This document shows positions 1-5,649 of a stretch of DNA of 5,703 nucleotides, in pieces; the stretch's first letter is position 1, and each line of letters opens with the position of its first letter. The notes under the pieces were generated by a model that was given only the letters and a program-made list of their open reading frames with translations, was not told where the DNA came from and did no database searches. This stretch comes from Canibacter sp052085365. GTDB lineage: Bacteria > Actinomycetota > Actinomycetes > Actinomycetales > Microbacteriaceae. Both the position numbers and the translations under genes were made by a program. The stretch lies in contig JBQDFP010000028.1 in assembly GCA_052085365.1 (NCBI GenBank), positions 1-5,703 on the forward strand, in the 5' to 3' direction.

Positions 1-523
1 GAATGGCGTTCAGGCCAGCGTTTGCGACAAAGCCCAGGCCTGCGACCAAAAGCGGGGTGCGAGTGTCTTGCAGACCACGGAGCAACCCGGTTGCCGCGAA
101 GACAATGAGCATTGCGGGAAGCCCCGCAAGGGAGATTACGAGGTACGTGTTTGCTGCTTCAGTAGCGGCGGCATCGAGGCCGAACATTCCCACAAAGATG
201 CGATGCGAGATAAGCAGGAGCGCCGCCAGTACGACGCCCAAACCTCCCGCGAGGTAGAGTCCGTCGACCCCGCCTTGGACCGCTCCGCGAAAATCACGCG
301 CACCAAGTTTTCGCGCCACAATCGGGGTGGTCGCGTAAGCGAGAAACACCATGAGTCCGACCACCGTCTGCAATATAGTGCTCGCAATACTCAGGCCTGC
401 GAGGGCAGAAGCTCCAAGGTGACCGACCATTGCGGTGTCGACCGCAATAAATAAGGGTTCGGCAACGAGCGCACCCAACGCGGGAACCGCGAGTGCAAGA
501 ATCTTCCGATCAAGTTGCCGCAC
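1..523 (-). CDS. MATE family efflux transporter (DinF-like), N-terminal part, cut by window edge
   Basis: Reading from a GTG at 523 on the minus strand gives 174 residues open to the window edge, starting MRQLDRKILALAVPALGAL. The sequence is strongly hydrophobic, with about five predicted membrane segments (roughly residues 8-28, 43-63, 86-106, 124-146 and 156-174). MATE/DinF hallmarks are visible: a first helix with Pro14, then EPLFIAVDTAMVGHLG at 22-37, and GLLRGLQDTRTPL at 146-158 in the loop before helix 5. MATE proteins are usually about 440 residues with 12 helices, so the missing C-terminal part should lie left of the window. The family exports cationic drugs or metabolites using Na+ or H+ gradients; the substrate cannot be read here. 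The GTG start was chosen because homology begins at once and a TAGCCT -10 box ends six bases upstream, fitting a leaderless mRNA. The gene is divergent from the M13 peptidase. Confidence 0.9.
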   Translation of the reverse strand, partial: MRQLDRKILALAVPALGALVAEPLFIAVDTAMVGHLGASALAGLSIASTILQTVVGLMVFLAYATTPIVARKLGARDFRGAVQGGVDGLYLAGGLGVVLAALLLISHRIFVGMFGLDAAATEAANTYLVISLAGLPAMLIVFAATGLLRGLQDTRTPLLVAGLGFVANAGLNAI

Positions 524-528
524 TCTAA

Positions 529-535
529 TAGGCTA
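529..535. promoter_or_regulatory. Overlapping divergent -10 boxes for the MATE and M13 genes
   Basis: The 7-base stretch TAGGCTA contains TAGGCT on the plus strand (529-534) and TAGCCT on the minus strand (535-530). Both match the TANNNT -10 consensus. Each is followed by exactly six bases and then a start codon: ATG at 541 on plus and GTG at 523 on minus. No Shine-Dalgarno sequence fits in the 17-bp intergenic space, so both mRNAs are probably leaderless. No convincing -35 hexamer was found on either side. The shared-box arrangement is seen directly; promoter activity is inferred. Confidence 0.6.
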
Positions 536-540
536 GCGGC

Positions 541-2415
541 ATGAACTCTAAAATCCGTCCGCAAGATGATTTGTTCCTCCACGTTAACGGCCGTTGGATC
601 GAAGAGACCGAGATCCCTGACGATAAAGCCCGCTACGGTAGTTTTGCTGTGCTCGCAGAAAATGCTGAAGCTGCGGTGCGCGACATTATTACTGAAGGCG
701 GCGACTCGAGCGCTGAAGGTCAGAAAATTCGGGGACTCTACGAGAGTTTTATGGATGTTGAGCGACTTGAAAAGCTCGGTGTTGAACCGATTCAGGCTGA
801 TCTTGAGCGGGTGGATCAGGTCACAAGCATCACTGAACTGCCCGAGCTGATTGGTGCGCTAGAGCGCGCTGGCGTTGCCGGGTTTGCTGGACTCTTTGTT
901 GATAATGATCCGGGGAATCCTGATCGGTACATCGTCTTCGCCTTGCAGGGTGGCATTGGGTTGCCCGATGAGTCGTACTACCGCGATGAGCAGTTTGCCG
1001 AGATTCGAGAAGCGTATCGGTCACATATTGCCCGTATGTTCCAGCTGGTCGGTACCGAAGGCGCAGATTTGGTGTATCCGCTTGAGAAACAGATCGCGAA
1101 AGCACACTGGAATACGGTTGATAGCCGCGATATACAAAAACTGTATAACCTGCGCACTTACGACGAGCTTCGTGAGCTGACACCTGAGTTTGATTGGTCG
1201 GCGTTCTTGCAGACACTGGGTGTCCCTGAGTCAGCGCTCGCCGAGGTCGTTGTGGGTCAGCCCGATGCACTCCAGGGGATGTCGAAGCTATTGACCGAAG
1301 AGCAGCTTCCAGCTTGGAAGGCGTGGCTGAAGTGGCAGATTGTGCGCGGGTCTGCCGCGCTGCTTACTCCCGAGATTTCACGTGCGAACTTCGAGTTTTA
1401 TGGCACCGCGTTGACCGGTGCGACACAGCAGCGTGATCGTTGGCGTCGTGGGGTGTCATTCGTTGAAGGCGCCATGGGTGAGGCTGTCGGCCGTTTGTAC
1501 GTGAAAGAACATTTTGATGAGACTTCGAAAGAAGTCATGGACAAACTGGTGGATCACCTGCTTGAGGCATACCGAGAATCGATTGCGAACCTGGACTGGA
1601 TGGGCGAAGACACCAAACAGCGCGCGTTCGAGAAGCTTGACAAGTTCACGCCTAAGATCGGCTATCCCGTGAAGTGGCGCGACTATTCGATGCTTGAAGT
1701 CGACGGTGACCTGGTCGCGAATGCTCGTCGTGTTGCGGCAATGGAGAACGATCGTGAATTTGGCAAGATCGGGAAGCCGCTGGATCGTGACGAGTGGTTT
1801 ATGACTCCGCAAACGGTGAACGCCTACTACAACCCGGGCATGAACGAGATTGTGTTCCCGGCCGCAATTTTGCAGTGGCCGTTCTTTGACAAGAACCGCG
1901 ATATGGCTTCAAACTTTGGCTCGATTGGCGCTGTTATTGGCCATGAGATCGGGCACGGGTTCGACGATCAAGGGTCGCGCTACGACGGTGATGGCAAGCT
2001 CACCGACTGGTGGACTGAAGCGGATCGAACAGCCTTTGAAGAGCGAACGAAAGCGCTGATTGATCAATACAATGAGCTTTCCCCTGAGGGCGCTGATGGC
2101 CGTAAGGTCAATGGTGAACTCACGATCGGTGAGAACATTGGTGATCTCGGTGGGCTCGCAATCGCGTGGAAGGCGTACCAAAAGTGGGGCACTGACGGCC
2201 CGGACGAGAACTTCTTCCTGGCATGGGCAGAATCATGGCAGCAGAAGAGTCGCCCTGAAGAGACTGTGCGACTGCTGACGATTGATCCGCACGCGCCGAA
2301 CGAATTCAGGTGCAATCAGATTGTGCGTAACCTCGATGTGTTCCATGAGGTGTTTGGCACAACAAGCTCGGACAAACTCTGGCTTGCGCCAGAAGAACGC
2401 GTCTCTATCTGGTGA
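541..2415 (+). CDS. pepO: M13 family zinc metallopeptidase (PepO/neprilysin-like oligoendopeptidase)
   Basis: This is a complete 624-residue protein with both M13 domains: the N-terminal lid domain (about residues 8-385) and the catalytic domain (about 425-624). Zinc ligands are His468 and His472 in HEIGH and Glu531 in ENIGDLGG. Glu469 is the catalytic base and Asp535 the conserved partner of the second motif. NAYYNP at 427-432 matches the substrate-backbone-binding NAY/F motif. His584 and Arg590 keep the spacing of His711/Arg717 of human neprilysin. The protein ends ERVSIW, lacking the C-terminal Cys of animal members. There is no signal peptide or membrane anchor, so a cytoplasmic endopeptidase acting on short peptides, like lactococcal PepO, is expected. 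Cys591 is the only cysteine seen. The ATG start sits six bases after a TAGGCT -10 box with no ribosome-binding site, fitting leaderless expression. Its 3' end overlaps the convergent GNAT gene by 11 bp. Confidence 0.95.
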   Translation: MNSKIRPQDDLFLHVNGRWIEETEIPDDKARYGSFAVLAENAEAAVRDIITEGGDSSAEGQKIRGLYESFMDVERLEKLGVEPIQADLERVDQVTSITELPELIGALERAGVAGFAGLFVDNDPGNPDRYIVFALQGGIGLPDESYYRDEQFAEIREAYRSHIARMFQLVGTEGADLVYPLEKQIAKAHWNTVDSRDIQKLYNLRTYDELRELTPEFDWSAFLQTLGVPESALAEVVVGQPDALQGMSKLLTEEQLPAWKAWLKWQIVRGSAALLTPEISRANFEFYGTALTGATQQRDRWRRGVSFVEGAMGEAVGRLYVKEHFDETSKEVMDKLVDHLLEAYRESIANLDWMGEDTKQRAFEKLDKFTPKIGYPVKWRDYSMLEVDGDLVANARRVAAMENDREFGKIGKPLDRDEWFMTPQTVNAYYNPGMNEIVFPAAILQWPFFDKNRDMASNFGSIGAVIGHEIGHGFDDQGSRYDGDGKLTDWWTEADRTAFEERTKALIDQYNELSPEGADGRKVNGELTIGENIGDLGGLAIAWKAYQKWGTDGPDENFFLAWAESWQQKSRPEETVRLLTIDPHAPNEFRCNQIVRNLDVFHEVFGTTSSDKLWLAPEERVSIW

Positions 2416-3022
2416 GCTTGGTGAGCTGCTGGCCGGTCTCGTCAAAGTTTGACGGATCGAGCCAGCGCTCAAACCGGGCACGCCGCTCTGGCCATTCATG
2501 ATCAAGCATCGCGTACCATGCGGTGTCGCGATTTTCGCCCTTTTGCAGCATATGTTGCTTGAATACGCCCTCGAAGGTGAACCCGAACCGTTTCGCCGCG
2601 CGATGTGATGGCTCGTTCTTGTTGTTGAGTTTCCATTCGAAACGACGAAACTCGAGCGTTTCGAACACGAACTTTGCCATGAGATACAGCGCTTCAGTTG
2701 TGTGTGGTCTGCGGGAAATTGCTGGTCCCCAATAAATATTGCCTAGCTCCACGACACGATTGGGCTCATCAATGCGCATAAGCGACTGTCGCCCTTCGGC
2801 ACGGCCGGTCTCCTGGTCAACAACCGCGTAGAACACCGGGTCAGATAAGTCCTGTTTCGACTCGATCCACGAACGGAGCTCATCGCGAGTTACTGGAGCA
2901 TACTCAAAAAGGTACGTGAAGCGGTCGTCTTGGCCAACTGACGCATCAAAAAGATCGTCAGTGTGCCACGTGGTTAACGGTTCAAGACGGACGAAACGAC
3001 CCTCAAGCGTGGTCCGATACAT
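2405..3022 (-). CDS. GNAT family N-acetyltransferase (RimJ/RimL-type)
   Basis: This 205-residue protein has the RimJ/RimL-type fold order (Acetyltransf_3): an N-terminal RLEPL strand at 12-16, ELGNIYWGP at 92-100, the helix after the acetyl-CoA loop (TTEALYLMAKFVFETL, 108-123), the N136-x2-S139 motif, AAKRFGFTFEGVF at 142-154 and RDTAWYAMLDHEW at 165-177. The acetyl-CoA loop reads RRPHTTEA instead of the classical Q/RxxGxG/A; a degenerate loop is, from memory, usual in this subfamily. The substrate is unknown: an amino group of a small molecule, or a protein N-terminus. The start is supported by GAGGAG seven bases before ATG. That site and the first 20 bases lie inside the end of trhO, so translation is likely coupled. 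The 3' end overlaps the convergent M13 gene by 11 bp. A role tied to guanidine can only be guessed from the operon. Confidence 0.9.
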   Translation of the reverse strand: MYRTTLEGRFVRLEPLTTWHTDDLFDASVGQDDRFTYLFEYAPVTRDELRSWIESKQDLSDPVFYAVVDQETGRAEGRQSLMRIDEPNRVVELGNIYWGPAISRRPHTTEALYLMAKFVFETLEFRRFEWKLNNKNEPSHRAAKRFGFTFEGVFKQHMLQKGENRDTAWYAMLDHEWPERRARFERWLDPSNFDETGQQLTKLTR

Positions 3023-3938
3023 ACGTGTGCTCCTCGCAGTGCGTTATGCGATGATTCTCGCACACTATGACACGCTCTTTGCAGCTTTGGTCCGCGCAGT
3101 TTGCTAGTTCGTTCGACGCGGATTCGCACACTACGCATGAGCCAATGATTTTCGCACCCGGCGCGAAATCGACCGTCTCACGGCCATCAAATACTGCAAG
3201 CGAACCTTCCCAGAGGCCGTCGTTTCCGAACTGCTCACCGTAGCGCACAATGCCGCCATCGATCTGGTAGACCTCGTTAAAGCCGCGCTTCTTCATTGCC
3301 GCACTCAAGATTTCGCAGCGAATACCACCCGTGCAATAGGTCACAACTGGCCGGTTTTTAATGCTGTCGTATTTGCCGCTGTCGATTTCTGACATAAAGT
3401 CGTGCGTCGTGCGCACATCAGGAACGATTGCGTTTTTGAAACGCCCAACCTCGGCTTCCCACCAGTTACGTCCGTCAAAGAAGACCACATCGTCGCCGCG
3501 TTCAGCAACGAGTTCGTTGACTCTTTCTGGTGTGAGATGTTCACCGCCGCCGACAACACCTGATTCATCGACTTCGGTTTCGTCCGCGAGCCCGAATGCG
3601 ACCAGTTCGTCTCGAACTTTCACACTCAGTTTTGGAAAATCAGCAATTTTCTTCCACGGTGCCTGACGGTCAAAACCATGAATCAGTTCGGGTCGTGCAT
3701 CCGCATACCCGGTACCATCGCTCCATTTCACATCGAGATCAAACATCTCTTTGGTTTTGCGCAGGTACTGCTTGCACGCGTCAATTTCGCCACCAACTGT
3801 GCCATTAATGCCGTGCTTACTGATGATGATGCGTCCGCGCAAGCCAAGGCGTTCGCACAGCCCACGTTGCCAGAGCATGACAGTTTGTGGGTCAGCAACC
3901 GGCTGGAACGCGTAGTACAACAGAATTTTCGGGTTCAC
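3003..3938 (-). CDS. trhO: tRNA uridine(34) hydroxylase TrhO (rhodanese-related, YceA family)
   Basis: From a GTG at 3938 the product is 311 residues, starting MNPKILLYYAFQPVADP. Three parts are visible: the N-terminal UPF0176/acylphosphatase-like domain (about 3-95, with the conserved SKHGINGTVGG at 40-50), a rhodanese domain (about 135-240) whose active loop is CTGGIRCE with Cys202, and a Cys-rich C-terminal tail (Cys268, 271, 281, 286, 293, 301) that resembles a metal-binding knuckle. TrhO uses oxygen to make 5-hydroxyuridine at U34 of several tRNAs, which widens wobble decoding. The reading frame stays open 84 codons further upstream, but that stretch is the antisense frame of the SMR gene and shows no family similarity, so the GTG is preferred. 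It starts five bases after the SMR stop and has no Shine-Dalgarno; a TAGAAT box (3951-3946) ends seven bases before it, so a leaderless start is possible. Confidence 0.93.
   Translation of the reverse strand: MNPKILLYYAFQPVADPQTVMLWQRGLCERLGLRGRIIISKHGINGTVGGEIDACKQYLRKTKEMFDLDVKWSDGTGYADARPELIHGFDRQAPWKKIADFPKLSVKVRDELVAFGLADETEVDESGVVGGGEHLTPERVNELVAERGDDVVFFDGRNWWEAEVGRFKNAIVPDVRTTHDFMSEIDSGKYDSIKNRPVVTYCTGGIRCEILSAAMKKRGFNEVYQIDGGIVRYGEQFGNDGLWEGSLAVFDGRETVDFAPGAKIIGSCVVCESASNELANCADQSCKERVIVCENHRITHCEEHTYVSDHA
3022..3035 (-). promoter_or_regulatory. Ribosome-binding site of the GNAT gene, inside trhO
   Basis: On the minus strand GAGGAG is followed by CACACGT and then ATG, a normal seven-base spacing. 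It lies within the last codons of trhO. This is the clearest Shine-Dalgarno sequence of the cluster and fixes the GNAT start within trhO, giving a 20-bp gene overlap. Confidence 0.75.
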
Positions 3939-3943
3939 GGACT

Positions 3944-4276
3944 CTATTCTAAATGCTTTGGCTCGGGCGCAAGTTTCAGACCAACCACCGCCCCAATGAT
4001 GCCGATAATGCAGATCGCTTTCGCGAGGTTTACCGTCTCGGCGCCGGTTGTGATCGCCCAGATGACCGTGAGTGCCGCCCCGATGCCGGTCCAGACGGCG
4101 TAAGCCGTGCCTATGGGAATCGTGCGGGCCGCGTACGCGAGACCCCAGGACGAGATAATGACAAAGATCAGAAAGATCACACTTGGCCACAGTCTCGTGA
4201 ACCCATCTGATTGACCGAGCGCAGTCGCCCAGACCGCTTCGAAGACGGCGCTAATAAGCAATATGAGCCAGGGCAT
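3944..4276 (-). CDS. SMR family exporter, Gdx (guanidinium) subtype, second subunit of a pair
   Basis: This is a 110-residue protein with four membrane helices, the standard SMR size. The Gdx-subtype binding residues fall at the canonical numbers: Glu13 (the proton/substrate carboxylate), Trp16, Ser42, Tyr59 and Trp62, within FEAVW and GTAYAVWTGIGA. In characterised Gdx proteins these form the guanidinium site, exchanging one guanidinium for two protons across the inner membrane. Position 21, usually Lys in Gdx (ALK), is Gly here. The C-terminus carries a short extra tail, APEPKHLE. The start is the ATG at 4276, which overlaps the stop of the first SMR gene (TAATG); AGGTGG upstream is a plausible ribosome-binding site. 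Tandem SMR genes often make obligate heterodimers (EbrAB, YkkCD), so this protein may work only with its neighbour. The riboswitch upstream supports guanidinium as the substrate. Confidence 0.93.
   Translation of the reverse strand: MPWLILLISAVFEAVWATALGQSDGFTRLWPSVIFLIFVIISSWGLAYAARTIPIGTAYAVWTGIGAALTVIWAITTGAETVNLAKAICIIGIIGAVVGLKLAPEPKHLE
3946..3951 (-). promoter_or_regulatory. Possible leaderless -10 box for trhO
   Basis: TAGAAT on the minus strand overlaps the last codons and stop of the second SMR gene. It fits TANNNT and is followed by seven bases and the GTG start of trhO, the geometry of an actinobacterial leaderless promoter. The best -35-like hexamer, TTGCGC (3972-3967), is only 15 bases away, so the promoter is weakly supported. 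Read-through from the riboswitch promoter is the alternative. Confidence 0.4.
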
Positions 4277-4590
4277 TATGACACCACCTTCAACCCGATC
4301 ACCGAAGCGACAAGTATGAGAAGAAAAGCGACTCTCAACACTGTGACGCGTTCTTGTTTGGTGATAAATGACCAGATGACGGTCAGCGTTGCGCCAATAC
4401 CCACCCAGACCGCGTAGGCGGTGCCGGTGGATATTCCGGTCATCGCCCACGCGAGGCCTGCCATGCTTGCAGTGCAGCTGACTGCAAAGAGCAGGGTGGG
4501 TTTGAGTTTGGTGAAGCCCTGTGACTCAGACAGTGCTGCTGCCCAGACGGCTTCGAGCGCACCAGAAATTACGAGAATGATCCATAACAT
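4276..4590 (-). CDS. SMR family exporter, Gdx (guanidinium) subtype, first subunit of a pair
   Basis: This is a 104-residue, four-helix SMR protein starting MLWIILVISGALEAVWAAAL. It aligns with its downstream neighbour without gaps through residue 67 and has the same Gdx binding residues: Glu13, Trp16, Ser42, Tyr59 and Trp62 (GTAYAVWVGIGA). Residue 21 is Ser instead of the usual Gdx Lys, and the neighbour has also lost it. The ATG at 4590 is chosen because SMR similarity begins there. The frame is open 18 codons further to a TTG at 4644, but those codons are the guanidine-III aptamer read as protein. Only ten bases (4600-4591) separate the aptamer from the ATG and they hold no Shine-Dalgarno sequence, which is odd. 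The stop TAA shares a base with the next ATG, so the two subunits are probably made by coupled translation. Expected role: guanidinium efflux, probably as a heterodimer. Confidence 0.93.
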   Translation of the reverse strand: MLWIILVISGALEAVWAAALSESQGFTKLKPTLLFAVSCTASMAGLAWAMTGISTGTAYAVWVGIGATLTVIWSFITKQERVTVLRVAFLLILVASVIGLKVVS

Positions 4591-4600
4591 AAGAAAAGTT

Positions 4601-4643
4601 ACGTCAGTCTTGTCGCTGTGCGGGTACTGCGTCCTCGTCCGCA
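4601..4643 (-). ncRNA. Guanidine-III riboswitch (ykkC-III aptamer)
   Basis: Minus-strand bases 4643-4601 match the guanidine-III class block by block. P1 is TGCGG (4643-4639) paired with CCGCA (4623-4619). The conserved ACGAGG follows at 4638-4633. The first pseudoknot strand is ACGCAGT (4632-4626), then ACCCG at 4625-4621, the conserved segment CAGCGACAAGACTG at 4618-4605, and the second pseudoknot strand ACTG-A-CGT (4608-4601), which pairs with ACGCAGT leaving one bulged A. The order and single-stranded blocks (GGACGAGG, GTACCCG, GACAAGAC) are those remembered from the family and the Thermobifida/Thermoanaerobacterium-type aptamers. The class binds free guanidinium and turns on downstream exporters, here the SMR pair ten bases away. 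The 3' strand lies next to the start codon, pointing to control of translation initiation; no terminator is present. Confidence 0.9.
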
Positions 4644-4659
4644 AACCACTTCCGGGTTT

Positions 4660-4697
4660 CGACGTCTAGGGTAGCACCACCGCTGCTAAGCCGTCAG
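4660..4697 (-). promoter_or_regulatory. Candidate promoter of the riboswitch-SMR operon
   Basis: CTGACG (4697-4692) and TACCCT (4673-4668) are separated by 18 bases and fit a sigma-70-type promoter, sharing TGAC with the -35 consensus and TANNNT with the -10. Initiation near G4660 would start the transcript at a small hairpin (AAACC 4659-4655 with GGTTT 4647-4643) directly in front of the aptamer, giving a leader of about 70 nt. The -35 lies within the last codons of the upstream lipoprotein gene. Positions are seen; activity is inferred. Confidence 0.5.
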
Positions 4698-5549
4698 CTG
4701 ATCCACCCACTCCTGGTTGTCTGCCATCCAGGCATCGAGACGCTCTTCGTATTTGTCTGGATCATTGTCGCTAAAGAGTGCGTCTTGGAGTGACGCGAAA
4801 ACGTCCATATCCATATCGAATTCTTTGATCCACTCCGCGACCTCAGGGAACTCTTCAGTAAATCCAGGTTTTGCGAGAGCCGTGATTTCTTCAGACTCAC
4901 CCAAAGCTAATTCGGGATCCTCAAGGTTCTTGAGCGGGTATGACGCGTATGACCAGTGTGGTTGCCACAGGGTGACGGCAATGTTTTCACCTGAGTTAAT
5001 CTTGCTTTCAACCTCTGCCAGCATTGCCGGAGTGGATGATGTGACAAAGTCAAAGTCTTCGAGACCGTACTCGGGAATGACATCATTTTCGACCAGCTGG
5101 GTGAGGCCTGCCCCGGGTTCAATGCCGATGATCCGGTTGTCGAACTCGTCAGCATGTGCTGCAAGCTCATCAAGAGAATCAATGGGCGCGTCTTCGTTCA
5201 CGGCGATTGCGTTCACCGCTTCGTTGTTCCACGCACCGAGGTTCTCCATATTGTCGCCATACTCTTCGAAGTATTCGCCGTGCGTGTTTGGTAGCCATGC
5301 GCCGAGGTACAGGTCGTAGTCGCCGTCTGAAACTCCAAGGAAGTCAACTGAGACGTCTGCGTATTCGATATTAACGTCGTAGCCCTGGTCTTCTAGCACC
5401 GCCTTCCATAACAGGCTTGATGAGACAGTGTCGTCCCAGCCGTCGACTGCGGCGATTGTGATTGTGTCTTTTTCTGGGTTCCCGTCGCCGCTCACGCATC
5501 CGGTGATGCCGAGGGTGGTTCCTGCGAGTACTGCAAGCAGGCGTTTCAT
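4686..5549 (-). CDS. Glycine betaine/choline-type ABC transporter substrate-binding lipoprotein (OpuAC/ProX family)
   Basis: This 287-residue protein begins with a lipoprotein signal: positive MKR, hydrophobic stretch, lipobox ITGC with Cys18 as the lipidated residue. The mature part fits the OpuAC/ProX family of quaternary-ammonium binding proteins: ITIAAVDGWDD at 30-40, YDLYLGAWLPNTHGEY at 78-93 and TLWQPHWSYASY at 193-204. The tryptophans in these motifs (Trp38, 85, 195, 199) are candidates for the aromatic cage around a trimethylammonium group. It would sit on the outer face of the membrane and pass a compatible solute to an ABC permease, but no permease or ATPase gene is beside it. The mature protein is strikingly acidic, about 60 Asp/Glu against about 9 Lys/Arg. 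Choline, betaine, carnitine and proline betaine cannot be told apart here. GGAG lies only three bases before the ATG, a short spacing. Confidence 0.92.
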   Translation of the reverse strand: MKRLLAVLAGTTLGITGCVSGDGNPEKDTITIAAVDGWDDTVSSSLLWKAVLEDQGYDVNIEYADVSVDFLGVSDGDYDLYLGAWLPNTHGEYFEEYGDNMENLGAWNNEAVNAIAVNEDAPIDSLDELAAHADEFDNRIIGIEPGAGLTQLVENDVIPEYGLEDFDFVTSSTPAMLAEVESKINSGENIAVTLWQPHWSYASYPLKNLEDPELALGESEEITALAKPGFTEEFPEVAEWIKEFDMDMDVFASLQDALFSDNDPDKYEERLDAWMADNQEWVDQLTA

Positions 5550-5576
5550 ATGCTCCGTTCTGTTAGGTACCGATCT

Positions 5577-5607
5577 ACGGTAGCAACAGACCCACCCCTA
5601 AAATCAA
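5577..5607 (-). promoter_or_regulatory. Weak candidate promoter for the betaine-binding protein gene
   Basis: TTGATT (5607-5602) and TACCGT (5582-5577) lie 19 bases apart on the minus strand, upstream of the lipoprotein gene. The -10 fits TANNNT and the spacing is long. The -35 lies within one half of the 35-bp palindrome at 5596-5630 and the -10 within a smaller inverted repeat (TACCG-ATCTA-CGGTA, 5568-5582), so both boxes could be covered by regulators. This is an inference from sequence only. Confidence 0.3.
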
Positions 5608-5630
5608 ATACGGAGTATCTCAATTTAGGG
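5596..5630. repeat. 35-bp imperfect palindrome, candidate operator
   Basis: Outer arms CCCTAAA (5596-5602) and TTTAGGG (5624-5630) and inner arms ATAC (5608-5611) and GTAT (5615-5618) share one centre at 5613. With two isolated pairs between them, 13 of 16 positions facing each other on either side of the GGA centre are complementary. No T-run follows on either strand, so it is not an intrinsic terminator for the tRNA. Its place in the short gap between tRNA-Tyr and the betaine-binding protein gene suggests a binding site for a dimeric regulator. Confidence 0.5.
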
Positions 5631-5649
5631 AATGGAGCAGCGTGTGAAG

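Noticed and set aside
830..1270. A 146-codon open frame on the minus strand inside the M13 gene
   Set aside because: Its composition is Arg/Gln/Thr-rich and without domain features, and it lies wholly opposite a conserved peptidase domain.
3939..4190. An 84-codon N-terminal extension of trhO
   Set aside because: It is an alternative frame of the SMR gene, rich in His, Arg and Gly, with no TrhO similarity; family homology begins exactly at the GTG at 3938.
4277..4450. A 58-codon N-terminal extension of the second SMR gene
   Set aside because: It overlaps the first SMR gene in another frame, and SMR helix 1 begins at the ATG at 4276.
4591..4601. TAACTT as the main promoter of the SMR pair, making it leaderless
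   Set aside because: The aptamer immediately upstream requires transcription to start before 4643, and a better promoter exists at 4697-4668; TAACTT is kept only as a possible secondary start.
4672..4688. Inverted repeat TAGCA/TGCTA with a 7-base loop at the end of the lipoprotein gene
   Set aside because: The stem is only 5 bp and no T-run follows, so it is too weak to call a terminator; it lies between the -35 and -10 candidates and could be chance.
4717..5319. A 200-codon open frame on the plus strand opposite the betaine-binding protein gene
   Set aside because: It is Ser-rich shadow coding opposite a strongly conserved gene, with no recognisable domain or ribosome-binding site.
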